Assembly: GCA_016630955.3 (NCBI GenBank)
Contig: CM049993.1
Coordinates: 1,798,001-1,862,000 of the forward strand
Length of the DNA: 64,000 nucleotides
Reading direction: 5' to 3'
Origin: Didymella arachidicola
Lineage: Eukaryota > Ascomycota > Dothideomycetes > Pleosporales > Didymellaceae
Shown here one piece after another: positions 29,860-40,012 of this stretch; position 1 is the stretch's first letter, and every line of letters begins with the position of its first letter. The position numbers and the translations under genes were made by a program. Under the pieces are notes generated by a model. The model saw only the letters and a list, made by a program, of their open reading frames with translations, was not told the DNA's origin and made no database searches.

Positions 29860-30720
29860 CGGGGGCACACCTTGGTGTAGTACTGTGTGAGTTGGAGAAA
29901 GGCTTCGAAAGCCTCTGGATCCCCAATCAGCGCAGTAGTATACGCTAGGCCATCGTTCCGGCTGGACGGTGGTATAGCTGGTCGAAGTGGCCATCGGCCA
30001 AAAGCTCCTATGGTCTTGCGGCAGAGCGCAAGGTGTTCCGGCGTCTTGTCGCGTCTGCATGAGCAGGTAAGTGTTGCGTCGTTGTGACTGAACTTTCGGT
30101 GGTACTAAGCGAAGTCGCTGTGCATAGATCAGATGGAGAGCAGTTTAGCTAGGGTGGCTCTTAGTAGGTCTAACTTAGGTAGTCTGCTGTTTAGTGAGTA
30201 GCCTAAGTCCTATCTTTTGTACTATTTTAAGAGCTTAACCCTCTTTTTAGACTACTAGGTCTGTTGTGTGTGTTGTAGTGTCTTGCGGGCTACTAACTTA
30301 ATGCCTAAGAGTGTAGGCATAGCAGCCTTTCCAGCAGGGAGTGGCGGGTAATAGGCTTCTAGGTCTGCCAGCCTATCTGCCGCTTCGTTTCCTTCAATGC
30401 CTAGGTGCCCCGGGGCCCATTTGATAGAGACGTCGTGGGTCTCTATAGCGCCGTGACACTCCAGGAAGGCCTATTAAGAGGTAGGGGATGCGCTGCCCTT
30501 TAGGCACCATATAACGGAGATGCTGTCTATGCACAGCTAGATTCGGCAAGTGCAGAGCGGTGGTTGTCTTATAGTGTGCTGGAGGCCCCTCTATGCGCCT
30601 ACTGCTTCTGCGTTAAAGACGTGTAAGGTAGGGTAAAGCAACCCGCGTCTAGTATAAAGTTGTTTTCTGTCCTAGTACACAGCAAAGCCGTAGGTAACCT
30701 ACTTTTCTCCTTCCTTTATA
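29860..30720 (-). pseudogene. LINE ORF2 C-terminus: RNase H and CCHC-like end, decayed
   Basis: In order on the minus strand: an RNase H piece (LCIDSISVIWCLKGSASPT at about 30540, then IKWAPGHLGIEGNEAADRLA at about 30400), then a Cys/His end (CSCRRDKTPEHLALC) and FEAFLQLTQYYTKVCPR-like terminus at about 29865. Several stops and frame changes are present. The order and motifs match the C-terminus of Tad1-type ORF2 as in the intact copy at 59075. More degraded RNase H codons (DVTIFLDSSKQYI) can be seen up to about 30760. Confidence 0.75.
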
Positions 30721-30769
30721 TACTGCTTAGAGCTATCTAAGAAGATAGTTACGTCTAAGGGTAGAAGGT

Positions 30770-31492
30770 AGGCCTACTATTCTTTAAAGGCCTTTACTAT
30801 AGTCTCTTTATCTATACCTATTATTAGGTCTGTTTAGTAGCTAGGTAAGTAGTAGAGGGCTGTTAGTATTATCCTTAGTATCTTAGGTAGAAGCAATCCT
30901 AGATACTAGACTTTAGTCTATATTTATTACAGCTTTCTAGCTATCCTACCTATACTTATCCTAATAGCTACTATATAGCTAGTAAGTAGGTATTCTATAT
31001 CTATAGTATATAGATATATTATAAAGTAGAGTTTAGCTTCTTCTAGTATATTAGTAGCTAAGAGTAGACTAGTATTTTAGAAGAGAGTAGTAGTAGAGGT
31101 TATTTACTATACTAAGAAGATACCTCTTACTACTATAGCTAGTGTTTTGTCTATAATAGCTATATACTATCTAATATAGGTACTAACTTCTACTAGTCTA
31201 CTAAGTTTTAGTATATATAGAAGTTTAGTATAGCTTTTATACTAGTACTTAGCTCTATATAAAAGGGATAAATATATATAAGTAATAGTAGCCTTATAAA
31301 GAGAGCTAGCTAGTAGCCTATAGGCTATATTTACTAGGCTATAGATATAATAGGCTATCTTAGCTACTTTTATATTATATATAGCTATATATTACTTAAA
31401 AGTAAGTTTATAGTTAAACTAAATCTCTAGCTATTAGAGAGTAGACTAAGTTCTTAACCTACTTAGTAAGACTAGGTTAATTATAAGCTACT
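30770..31492. other. AT-rich RIP-type sequence (LINE interior)
   Basis: Dominated by TA, CTA and TAG. CpA, TpG and CpG are almost absent, which is what saturating C to T change on both strands leaves. No frame survives. Position and orientation suggest the reverse-transcriptase/RNase H region of the LINE. Confidence 0.7.
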
Positions 31493-31494
31493 TA

Positions 31495-33343
31495 ACGTGT
31501 TTTATCACCGAGCGGGCCACTATCACCGAGTGGGCCGCCCTCACCAACATCGCGTCTCTTACCGTCTATTACAGTCATGTCACCACAACACAACGCGCAA
31601 TTAACCTACAACGAAGGCACACTATACCTTGCCATCCAGGCTACAAAAGGTCCTGTGCCTAATAGTACAAGACACGCGTCTAAAGCATTTGACGTCCCCC
31701 GAACAACGCTCCAACGACGACGCGACGGAAAGCCTTCACGACGCGATACCGAGCCCAACTCAAAGAAGCTAAAGAAGACAGAGGAGGAGGCAATAGTGAG
31801 ACGTATACTTGAGCTGGACGAGCGAGGGATAGGCGCTACAAGGACTATGGTGGAAGAAATGGCCAATGATCTACTTGCTGCGCGCGGTGAAGGACCTGTT
31901 GGCAAGTGCTGGGTAGACAGGTTCAGAACGCGTACCAAAGAAGTCAAGCTTCGGCGCAGCCGTCCATACGATCGACAGCGAGCTCTGAACGAAGACGCAC
32001 GCGTCATAACGCCCTGGTTCGAGCTGGTGAGGAAGACAAAGGAGAAGTACGGCATCCTTGATAAAGACACATACAATTTTGATGAGTCTGGGTTCATGAT
32101 GGGCATAATATGCGCTCAGATGGTCTTTACAGGCTCTGAGAAGCGTACCAATCCAAAGAAGATACAGCCAGGCAACCGTGACTGGGTCACAATCATCCAG
32201 GGCATCTGCGCTGCTGGCTGGGCTATCCCGCCCTTCATTATCTTTGGTGGCAAGGTCCTTATATCAAGCTGGTACCCAGGCCTGCCTCGGGAATGGGTAA
32301 TTGAAACAAGCGCCAACGGCTGGACAACAAATGAACTTGGTCTAAAGTGGTTGAAGCACTTTGACGCGCATACAAAGGAGCGTACTGTGGGTGCGTACCG
32401 TCTACTAATTGTAGACGGCCACGAGAGCCACAACTCTGCTGCATTTCATCAATATTGCACAGAACACAAGATTATTACCTTGTGTATGCCCCCACACTCG
32501 TCGCACCTGTTGCAGCCGCTTGACGTGGGCTGTTTTGCCCCCTTGAAGCGGGCGTACTACGCTGAGATCGACAGCTGGACAAGGTACTCTGTCACGCAAG
32601 TTAAGAAAGAGACGTTCTTGCCAGCCTTTCGCATTGCTTTCGACAAGGCAATTACAACAGAAAATATCCTGGCAAGCTTCAGAGGCGCTGGTTTAGTTCC
32701 TTACGATCCAGAGCGAGTGCTATCAAAGCTTGATGTGGTGGTTCGCACGCCAACACCTCCACCACCAGAGGCCACCCCATGGGAGTCTAAAACACCAGCT
32801 ACAATAAAAGAGATAGAGGCGCAATCAACGCTAGTTCGTGAGCGCATACAAAGGCACAGAGAATCACCTATCTCTCCTCTTCTGCAAGCAGTTGACTCGC
32901 TTGCAAAAGGCATGGCTATTATAGGTCATAATTCGGTGTTGCAGGCTCGGGAACTGGCAGGGCTTCGGAAGTCAATTAACGCGTTAACAGAGCAGCGCAG
33001 TCGCAAAAGAAGGTATATTCGGACAGAGGAGAGTCTTACAGTGGGTGACGTACAGGACTTAATGGCTGGGAAGGACGGTGGCGGTAAGGAGGCAGCCGAA
33101 CAGCATGCAAAGCGGGTGCGCAAAGAGAGGCACTGTGGACGTTGTGGCAAGACTGGCCACAACACGCGCACCTGCACTGTTGAGATTGTAGAGTCAGATA
33201 ATAGCAACGCTTCTGAAGAATAACATAAGATAGATAATATATTTGCGCAGTGTTGTGGTTAAGTGTAATAGACGTGTAACAGACGTGATGTTGGTAAGGG
33301 CGGCCCACTCGGTGATGGTGGCCCGCTCGGTGATAAAACACGT
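31495..33343 (+). mobile_element. Intact pogo/Fot-like transposon E7
   Basis: An 1849-bp element flanked by TA (31493-31494 and 33344-33345). Terminal inverted repeats of about 58 bp begin ACGTGTTTTATCACCGAGCG and contain two direct copies of ATCACCGAG(C/T)GGGCC; two or three mismatches between ends. It is inserted in RIP-degraded LINE sequence but shows no RIP itself. The best candidate for an active element in this window. Confidence 0.95.
31577..33223 (+). CDS. Pogo/Fot-type transposase, intact (E7)
   Basis: 548 codons, cut-and-paste transposase acting in the nucleus on the E7 ends. The N-terminal helix-turn-helix (about 15-60) and CENP-B-type DNA-binding domain (about 70-135) precede a DDE_1 core with Asp169 (NFDESGF), Asp280 (LLIVDGHESH) and Asp316 (QPLDVGCF), a DD35D spacing. 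A proline-rich linker, a coiled-coil part and a CCHC zinc knuckle at residues 520-533 (CGRCGKTGHNTRTC) follow, ending in an acidic tail. No stop, frameshift or missing catalytic residue. The terminal knuckle is shared by the E2-E8 families here. Confidence 0.95.
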   Translation: MSPQHNAQLTYNEGTLYLAIQATKGPVPNSTRHASKAFDVPRTTLQRRRDGKPSRRDTEPNSKKLKKTEEEAIVRRILELDERGIGATRTMVEEMANDLLAARGEGPVGKCWVDRFRTRTKEVKLRRSRPYDRQRALNEDARVITPWFELVRKTKEKYGILDKDTYNFDESGFMMGIICAQMVFTGSEKRTNPKKIQPGNRDWVTIIQGICAAGWAIPPFIIFGGKVLISSWYPGLPREWVIETSANGWTTNELGLKWLKHFDAHTKERTVGAYRLLIVDGHESHNSAAFHQYCTEHKIITLCMPPHSSHLLQPLDVGCFAPLKRAYYAEIDSWTRYSVTQVKKETFLPAFRIAFDKAITTENILASFRGAGLVPYDPERVLSKLDVVVRTPTPPPPEATPWESKTPATIKEIEAQSTLVRERIQRHRESPISPLLQAVDSLAKGMAIIGHNSVLQARELAGLRKSINALTEQRSRKRRYIRTEESLTVGDVQDLMAGKDGGGKEAAEQHAKRVRKERHCGRCGKTGHNTRTCTVEIVESDNSNASEE

Positions 33344-33345
33344 TA

Positions 33346-34590
33346 TATCTAAATCTTTTCTTTATATCTATAGATAGTAGCTCTACTAGGTATAGTATAT
33401 ATAGGACTAAGAAGAAAGGTAAGCCCTATAGTATACTATAGGTAACTAGGTAGCTAGAGGTAGTAACTTAGCCTAAGTAAACTTAGACTTTTTAATTAGT
33501 AAAAAAAGAGTTAATAAATAGAATAGTTCTTTATAGCTATCTTTATTAGGCTATCTAGTAGAGTAGCTAGTTCTTAAGAAAAGTATTAAAGGTACTTCTT
33601 ATATCTAAGGTTACTATTATAATATACTAGCCTTTTACCTATATAGCCTCTTTATTATAAGTAAATACTATAGTAAGGTCTATAGTAGAGTGCTTTAGAA
33701 GGGTGCTTCTATATTAGAGGCTAAGAATCTTATAGGTTATAGTAGTCTATATAATTCTTCTAGCTACTATTTATTTAAGCCCCTTTCTAATATAGAAGAA
33801 GAGTACTATAGGCCTCTATAACTAGAGTAATATTTAGTCTTTTTTTCTTACCTTAAGTATTATAGCTACTTCTACTAGCTTCTATTATATAGAAAAGTAG
33901 CTAGGTTTAAAGTACTACTAAAAAATCTATTATATAAGTTCTTTTACCTAGATCTAGTAGGTGTAGAATAGTTATACTATAGAGTAGTTAGTCTCTAGTA
34001 AGGTACTAGAAACCTCTATAGTATTTTACTTAAACTCCTCTAGTAAGATATATATATTCTATAGAAAAGAGGCTATAGTCTTTTATTTTAAATAGTAGCT
34101 AAGATTATTATCTACTATATATTATTTAAGAACTTTTTTTCTAAGTACCTTAGCTTTCTTTAAAAGGTTAGATATTATCCTATTATCTATAATAAGAGAA
34201 GTGTTCTAATTCTCTAGTATAAGCTTATACTGGGTAATAACCTTAAATAGGTTCTTATTATTCTTACTATTATTAATAATATACTTCTAGTATTACCTTT
34301 TAGCCTATCTAACTATAGTCTTAAAGGCTTATATTTCTTCTAGTAGAGGTCTACCTAAGTAGAGCTATTAAGTATATTTATAGGCTTAGTAGGTAGTTTT
34401 ATACTTCTTAGTCTACTATAGTATAGTATATTTTTTTTTATAGTTAAGCTTACCTACTATCTATATAAAAAGCTATATAGTCTCTATAAGTAGTATAATA
34501 TAGTTATTTAGTTATTCTATATTCTATACTATATATAGATCTAGAATACTCTAGATACTTATTTCTACTAGCTTAGTAAACTTTAGTAGG
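33346..34590. other. AT-rich RIP-type sequence (LINE interior)
   Basis: About 1.25 kb made almost wholly of TA, CTA, TAG and AGTA words, with CpA, TpG and CpG nearly absent. No gene. By position this should be the reverse-transcriptase region of the minus-strand LINE. Confidence 0.7.
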
Positions 34591-35054
34591 TGTTACGATC
34601 TCCGAAAGAACAGGTACTGATAGGAAGCGGGGTATCGCTTAGGATGACAGCGTGTCACGTGTCACGTGACTAACCACCTCGCCAAGAGCAACCACCTTAA
34701 GATATGCAAGGTGGCAGACCACCACAAGGTGGCTACACCACCTGCAGAGTTACAGATGGTTAAGCTACTACGCGATGGTAGCAGCCAGATCTTAATAGTA
34801 TAATAATACGTAGGAACACAACTCTTACAGTGTGTGTTCAATCCTAAGTTAAAGTTTGTCTTTGGATCTCAAACCCAACCTTCGAGCTAGACAGTCTACT
34901 CTGTACTACTCATCGTTACCCTGCTCTCAAGACTGACAGATCGTATCTGTACACCTTATTGCAACCAACCCCTTCGGCTTCCTGTCACCGTACTCATCCC
35001 CGAGAACCAATAGAATTAGTGCTTACGAGCTTTGCTTAAAGTACGACTTCAACA
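34591..35054 (+). repeat. Solo LTR (type 2 U3)
   Basis: 464 bp, TGTTACGATC to CTTCAACA, with perfect 5-bp target duplication GTAGG (34586-34590 and 35055-35059). R/U5 is nearly identical to the gypsy LTR. Most of U3 is unrelated, with ACCACCTT-rich sequence and no GGGGATGGCA repeats. Inserted in RIP-degraded LINE DNA without RIP itself. Confidence 0.93.
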
Positions 35055-35185
35055 GTAGGTATACCTCTAGAACTCTATAGTAATACTAGTCTATATATAA
35101 AGTACTAAGTATAAAAGTAGAAATAGAAGTTACTATTATTTTATAGTTTAACCTACTATATATACTAGTATTAATAGTAGACTAG

Positions 35186-35702
35186 TGTTGAAGTCGTACT
35201 TTAAGCAAAGCTCGTAAGCACTAATTCTATTGGTTCTCGGGGATGAGTACGGTGACAGGAAGCCGAAGGGGTTGGTTGTAATAAGGTGTACAGATACGAT
35301 CTGTCAGTCTTGAGAGCAGGGTAACGATGAGTAGTACAGAGTAGACTGTCTAGCTCGAAGGTTGGGTTTGAGATCCAAAGACAAACTTGATAACTTAGGT
35401 TGAACACGAACTATAAGGGTTGTGTTCCTATATGCTATATACTAAAGAGATATGCAGTGTGCTCAGTACCTGTAAGGTACTGATCATACTGATCGTTGAT
35501 CTCACTGATCACTGATCGCACTGAGCACTGATCACACCGATCATTGCCAAGACTTTTGATCAGTGTCACGTGACGTGATGTCGTTCGCAGAGTCGAAGCG
35601 TTGCCCTGTCTTTCCTTGTAGTTGCCCATGCTGCCAACTCCTGCTGTGCCGTACTGGGGTGTAATACTCGTTGTGATCCTTCGTGTTCCGCGGATCGTAA
35701 CA
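35186..35702 (-). repeat. Solo LTR (type 3 U3, GATCA-rich)
   Basis: 517 bp in reverse orientation with target duplication ACTAG (35181-35185 and 35703-35707). The R/U5 half matches the other LTRs. U3 (about 35430-35690) is different and contains about eight GATC-centred, mostly palindromic words (TGATCA, CTGATC) at roughly 10-bp spacing between 35472 and 35560. Confidence 0.92.
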
Positions 35703-35944
35703 ACTAGGTAAATAGAATATTAAAAAAAGTAAAGTTAAGAATATATCTAGTATAGTATATTAGCTATCCTAATATACTAATATAGTTTATAAAAGTAGTA
35801 GTAGCCTACTTAATAAGCTTTAACGTAGTTCACAAGCGAGCCGTCCAACCCAAGCGAACCGTCCACTTTTCTAAGGTCTGTCTATTGCAAAGCACTTCCT
35901 GCAACACCACCACAATTTACTACAATTTGTAGAACACAGAAATA

Positions 35945-38072
35945 CTATTCAGACGCGTCGCTATCAGATGCATCTGCAATTTCTACTGCACAGGTGCGAG
36001 TGTTGTGGCCAGTCTCGCCACAACGTCCACAGCGCCTCTGCCCACGCACCTTCTTTGCAGGCTCCCCACCATCTTCCTGCCCACCACCATCCTTTTCAGC
36101 TATCAAGTCAGCTATCTCCCCTACTGTGAGCGTCTCAGCTGTCCGAATATACTTCCTCTTACGACCCTTCACCTCTGTTGCTATCTCTACTGCCTTGCGA
36201 AGCCCTGCCATTTCCTGTCGCATTAACACTGTTTTATGACCTATCTTTGCAACACCCTTATTAAGCTGATTAATAGCTCTAAGCAGTGGAGAAACTGGAG
36301 AATCTCTGTGCAGTCGTACACGCTCGCGAACTAGCGTTGACTGAGCCTCTACCTCACGGAGGTTGCTTGGTGTTTTTGATTCCCATCGGGTGTCCTCTGG
36401 CTTTGGTGGAGTTGGCGTGCGAAGGGCCACATCAAGCTTTGATATCACCGCCTCTGGGTTGTGAGGGACTAGTCCAGCGCCTCTGAAGCCTGCGCAGATA
36501 TTGTCCTTTGTCATTGCCTTCTCAAAAGCTGCTTTAAAGGCTGGTAGGAAGGCCTCCTTCTTGATCTGCTTGGTGCCATACCGTGCCAAGCTACTAATCT
36601 CATTGCTGTATGCCCGCTTCAAAGGTGAAAAACAACCCACGTCAAGCGGCTGCAGCAGATGGGATGAGTGAGGAGGCATACAGAGGACAATAATCTTCTC
36701 TTCCTCACAGTATTTGTGGAACTCATGTGAGTTGTGGCTCTCATGGCCGTCCACAATCAGCAGCCGGTGGGCACCTACACTACGCGCCTTAGTATGGGTA
36801 TTAAAGTGCTTCAGCCAGGCAAGACTAAGCTCATTCGACGTCCAGCCGTTGAGACTGACTTCAATGACCCAGTCCCGGGGTAGATTGTGGAACCAGGACG
36901 TGATCAGGACCTTGCCAGGGAAGATGAGAAAGGGTGGCAGAGCCCAGCCTTTGGCGCTGACTCCCTGGATGTCGGTGACCCACCCACAGTTGCTAGGCTG
37001 TACCCTCTTTGGGTTGTTTCGTTTCTTAGAGCCTGTAAAGACTATCTGGCCTTGTATAACCCCCATCATGAAGCTAGTCTCGTTAAAGTTGTACGTGTCG
37101 TCATCAGCAATACCGTACTTGGCCTTGGTGTTGGCGACCAGCTCAAACCAGGGCGTTATAACGCGTACATCTTCGTTCAAGGCTCGCTGACGATCGTATG
37201 GACGGCTCCTCTTAAGCTTGATCTCTGGCGTACGCGTCTTGAAGTTGTCTACCCAGTGCTTGCCAACAGGCTTCCCACCACGCTCAGCTAGCAGATCGTT
37301 GGCCATATCTTGCACCATAGCCCTTGTAGCACCTATCCCTCGCTGGTCAAGGTCAAGTATACGTTAGACCAGGGCCTCCTCTTCTAGCTTGGTCAGCTTC
37401 TTTGAGTTAGGCTCGCGATCGCGTTGACAGAGGGTGTTGAAGTCGTACTTTAAGCAAAGCTCGTAAGCACTAATTCTATTGGTTCTCGGGGATGAGTACG
37501 GTGACAGGAAGCCGAAGGGGTTGGTTGCAATAAGGTGTACAGATACGATCTGTCAGTCTTGAGAGCAGGGTAACGATGAGTAGTACAGAGTAGACTGTCT
37601 AGCTCGAAGGTTGGGTTTGAGATCCAAAGACAAACTTTAACTTAGGATTGAACACGAACTGTAAGAGTTGTGTTCCTACTAGATTATATAGTGAAGGTAA
37701 TGGAGGTCATCCCAAGGGTTGTGCCATCCCCGGAGGTCTTGCCATCCCGGAGGTCGTGCCATCCCCGGAGGTCATGCCATCCCCGGAGGTCATGCCATCC
37801 CGGAGGTCACGTCTTGGCGGGATGCCATCCCGGAGTCCCGTGATTGGTGACACGCTGTCATCCTTAGCGATGCCCCGCTTCCTATCAGTACCTCGCAACT
37901 CGGAGATCGTAACAGAGGGCTCCAGTACACCGGTCTCGAAGCGTGCTTCTTGGAACGTTGAAGGCTGCAATAACGCGTCTTTTACTCTCGTCACGATCCT
38001 TAATTGTAGCCTAGATAGCAAGCTGTAATGTACTTTCAGTGTAAGATTGTTGCGCGTTGCGTTGTAATGGCA
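35945..38072 (-). pseudogene. E6-B transposase, interrupted by solo LTR
   Basis: The same gene as 8645-10288. It shares the early TAG (LAI-stop-ATIKD), has an extra TAA where copy A has CAA (about 37365), and is split by the LTR at 37435-37914 in the DNA-binding region. The 457-codon catalytic part (35945-37318) appears identical in protein to copy A, including the first-Asp to Asn change. It cannot make full transposase. Confidence 0.88.
37435..37914 (-). repeat. Solo LTR (type 1 U3) inside E6-B
   Basis: 480 bp in reverse orientation with duplicated GAGGG (37430-37434 and 37915-37919). Copy A (near 10130) shows the unoccupied site with a single GAGGG. It differs from the gypsy LTR by one base that I can see (a C to T in U5). 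It therefore derives from the same very young subfamily and formed by LTR-LTR recombination. Confidence 0.95.
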
Positions 38073-38156
38073 TTGTAGTGTAAGCTAGGGGTGGGCTGCA
38101 TTTGGTAAAGTTGGACGGTTCGCTTGGGTTGGACGGCTCGCTTGTGAACTACGTTA

Positions 38157-38605
38157 TACTACTACTAGCTATAGAGACTATAGGTTTAAAAAATTTATAT
38201 CTAATATTAAAGTTCTTTTTTATAATATAGTATTAGAGAGGTTAAGGTATATAATATACTAGAGTATATCTAGTATAAGTAGCTATTTATAGTAGTTTAG
38301 TATTATAACTCTATTTATAATAGCCTATAGTAGGTTTAAGTAATTAAGGCTTTCTTTAGTCTAGAGCTTAAGGTAGTACTTTTTATAAATATAAGTTATT
38401 ACTCTAAAGTAGGCTAAGCCTAGTATATTAGAAGTATTTTAGATACTAATAGGTATAAGGTATCTAAAGCTAAAGTAGGTAGAGGTTTTTAAGTTAGTAT
38501 AAGTAAAAGGCTTTTAGATATATATAATATCTATACCTTTCTAAAAGAATACTTCTAGTATTATAATATAGTAGAGTAAGCTTCTACTAATATTAGCCTA
38601 GTATA
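38157..38605. other. AT-rich RIP-type sequence (LINE interior)
   Basis: Same composition as 33346-34590. No gene or further element seen. Confidence 0.65.
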
Positions 38606-39137
38606 TGTTACGAACATGAGTTGGGACTCGGGGGACGTACAGTTATGTATGATGGAAGGAATTACAAGGCGGCACGGCGACCTCGCTGAAGGCCCAACCC
38701 CACCAGAACGACACGGGATCACACTAGTACTATTGCGGCATAGCGTCCCATTGGGACAGGTAATAACCGAACACGGGACTTTGGGACAACGGACCAATGA
38801 GAGCCACTCCTTGTCTCAGAGGTCCTACAGTCTCACGAGACTTAGTCCTATAGGACTATGAGACTCTATGAGACTTTTGTGTATATAGCAGACAGGAACA
38901 CAACCCTTAAGGTTTGTGTTCAACCTAAGTTATCAAGTTTGTCTTTGGATCTCAAACCCAACCTTCGAGCTAGACAGTCTACTCTGTACTACTCATCGTT
39001 ACCCTGCTCTCAAGACTGACAGATCGTATCTGTACACCTTATTGCAACCAACCCCTTCGGCTTCCTGTCACCGTACTCATCCCCGAGAACCAATAGAATT
39101 AGTGCTTACGAGCTTTGCTTAAAGTACGACTTCAACA
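38606..39137 (+). repeat. Solo LTR (type 4 U3)
   Basis: 532 bp with target duplication GTATA (38601-38605 and 39138-39142). R/U5 is shared. U3 is unrelated to the other types, with GGGACTCGGG, TTGGGACA and CACGAGAC-type words and no clear long tandem array. Confidence 0.92.
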
Positions 39138-40012
39138 GTATATATAAAGTTAGTTTCTCTACTAGCTAGGCTATTAATACCTATTATAGGTAGAGGGTAT
39201 ATATAAATATTCTAATATATAAATAGTAGCTTATTACTTATACTAGTATTCTTCTTTTCTAAAGTTAAAAAGTTAACGCCAACCACCACCGGATGGCGCA
39301 CCCCACCGGAATGGCGCACCCTGTAGCAAATTTATCTTTACACCTCAATATTTCAGCACCACAACAAGAAATTTAAACGTACAATAGCTTAAATTAATCC
39401 TCTATCTCTATTACATCTTGCTGGCAAGTGCGCTTATTATGCCCTATCCTGCCGCATGTTGTACAGCACCGTTTAACTTTACTACTGCTACCTACCTGCG
39501 CACCTTCTCCCTTAGTCTCAGCCTTAGCGTCTTTCTCCTTTAGTATTTCCTCTGCCTCTGCCTGCGAGAGAGTCCCGCCTTCCTGAATCCGCTTCTTTTT
39601 ACGCCTCTTACGCTCAGAAGCAGCCTTGTTTGCCTGTTCAAGCTGGGCTATCCTTGCCTCAAGTAGCGTGTGCGAATAGTCCCTCTTTGCAGACCCCCTT
39701 TTAACCTGTAGGACCATCTCAATAATTGAGTCAGGAGAGGAACTCCTATGTTCTCTTATCCTCTTAATAATAAGAGTTGTTTGGCTATCAATTTCAATCG
39801 CGTTGGTTGGTGTTTTAGGTTGCCAGTTGGTAGGCCCAGGCAGAGGCGGTGTTGGCGTACGAGGCTTAACTTCAAGCCTTGACAGCACCGCCTCTGGGTC
39901 AAGTGGGACCAAGCCAGTTGCTCTAAAGCTTGATAAGATGTTGCTCTTTGAGATTGCCTTGTTGTATACTGGTTGAAACGTTGCTAAGAAGGCCTTTTTG
40001 TCCACGTGGGTA

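Larger units (their letters stand above)
35823..38154 (-). mobile_element. Pogo/Fot-like transposon E6, copy B, carrying a solo LTR
   Basis: 2332 bp between TA sites (35821-35822 and 38155-38156). Subtracting the 480-bp LTR and its 5-bp duplication leaves 1847 bp, exactly the length of copy A, and the sequence is nearly identical. Inserted in AT-rich LINE sequence. Confidence 0.95.
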
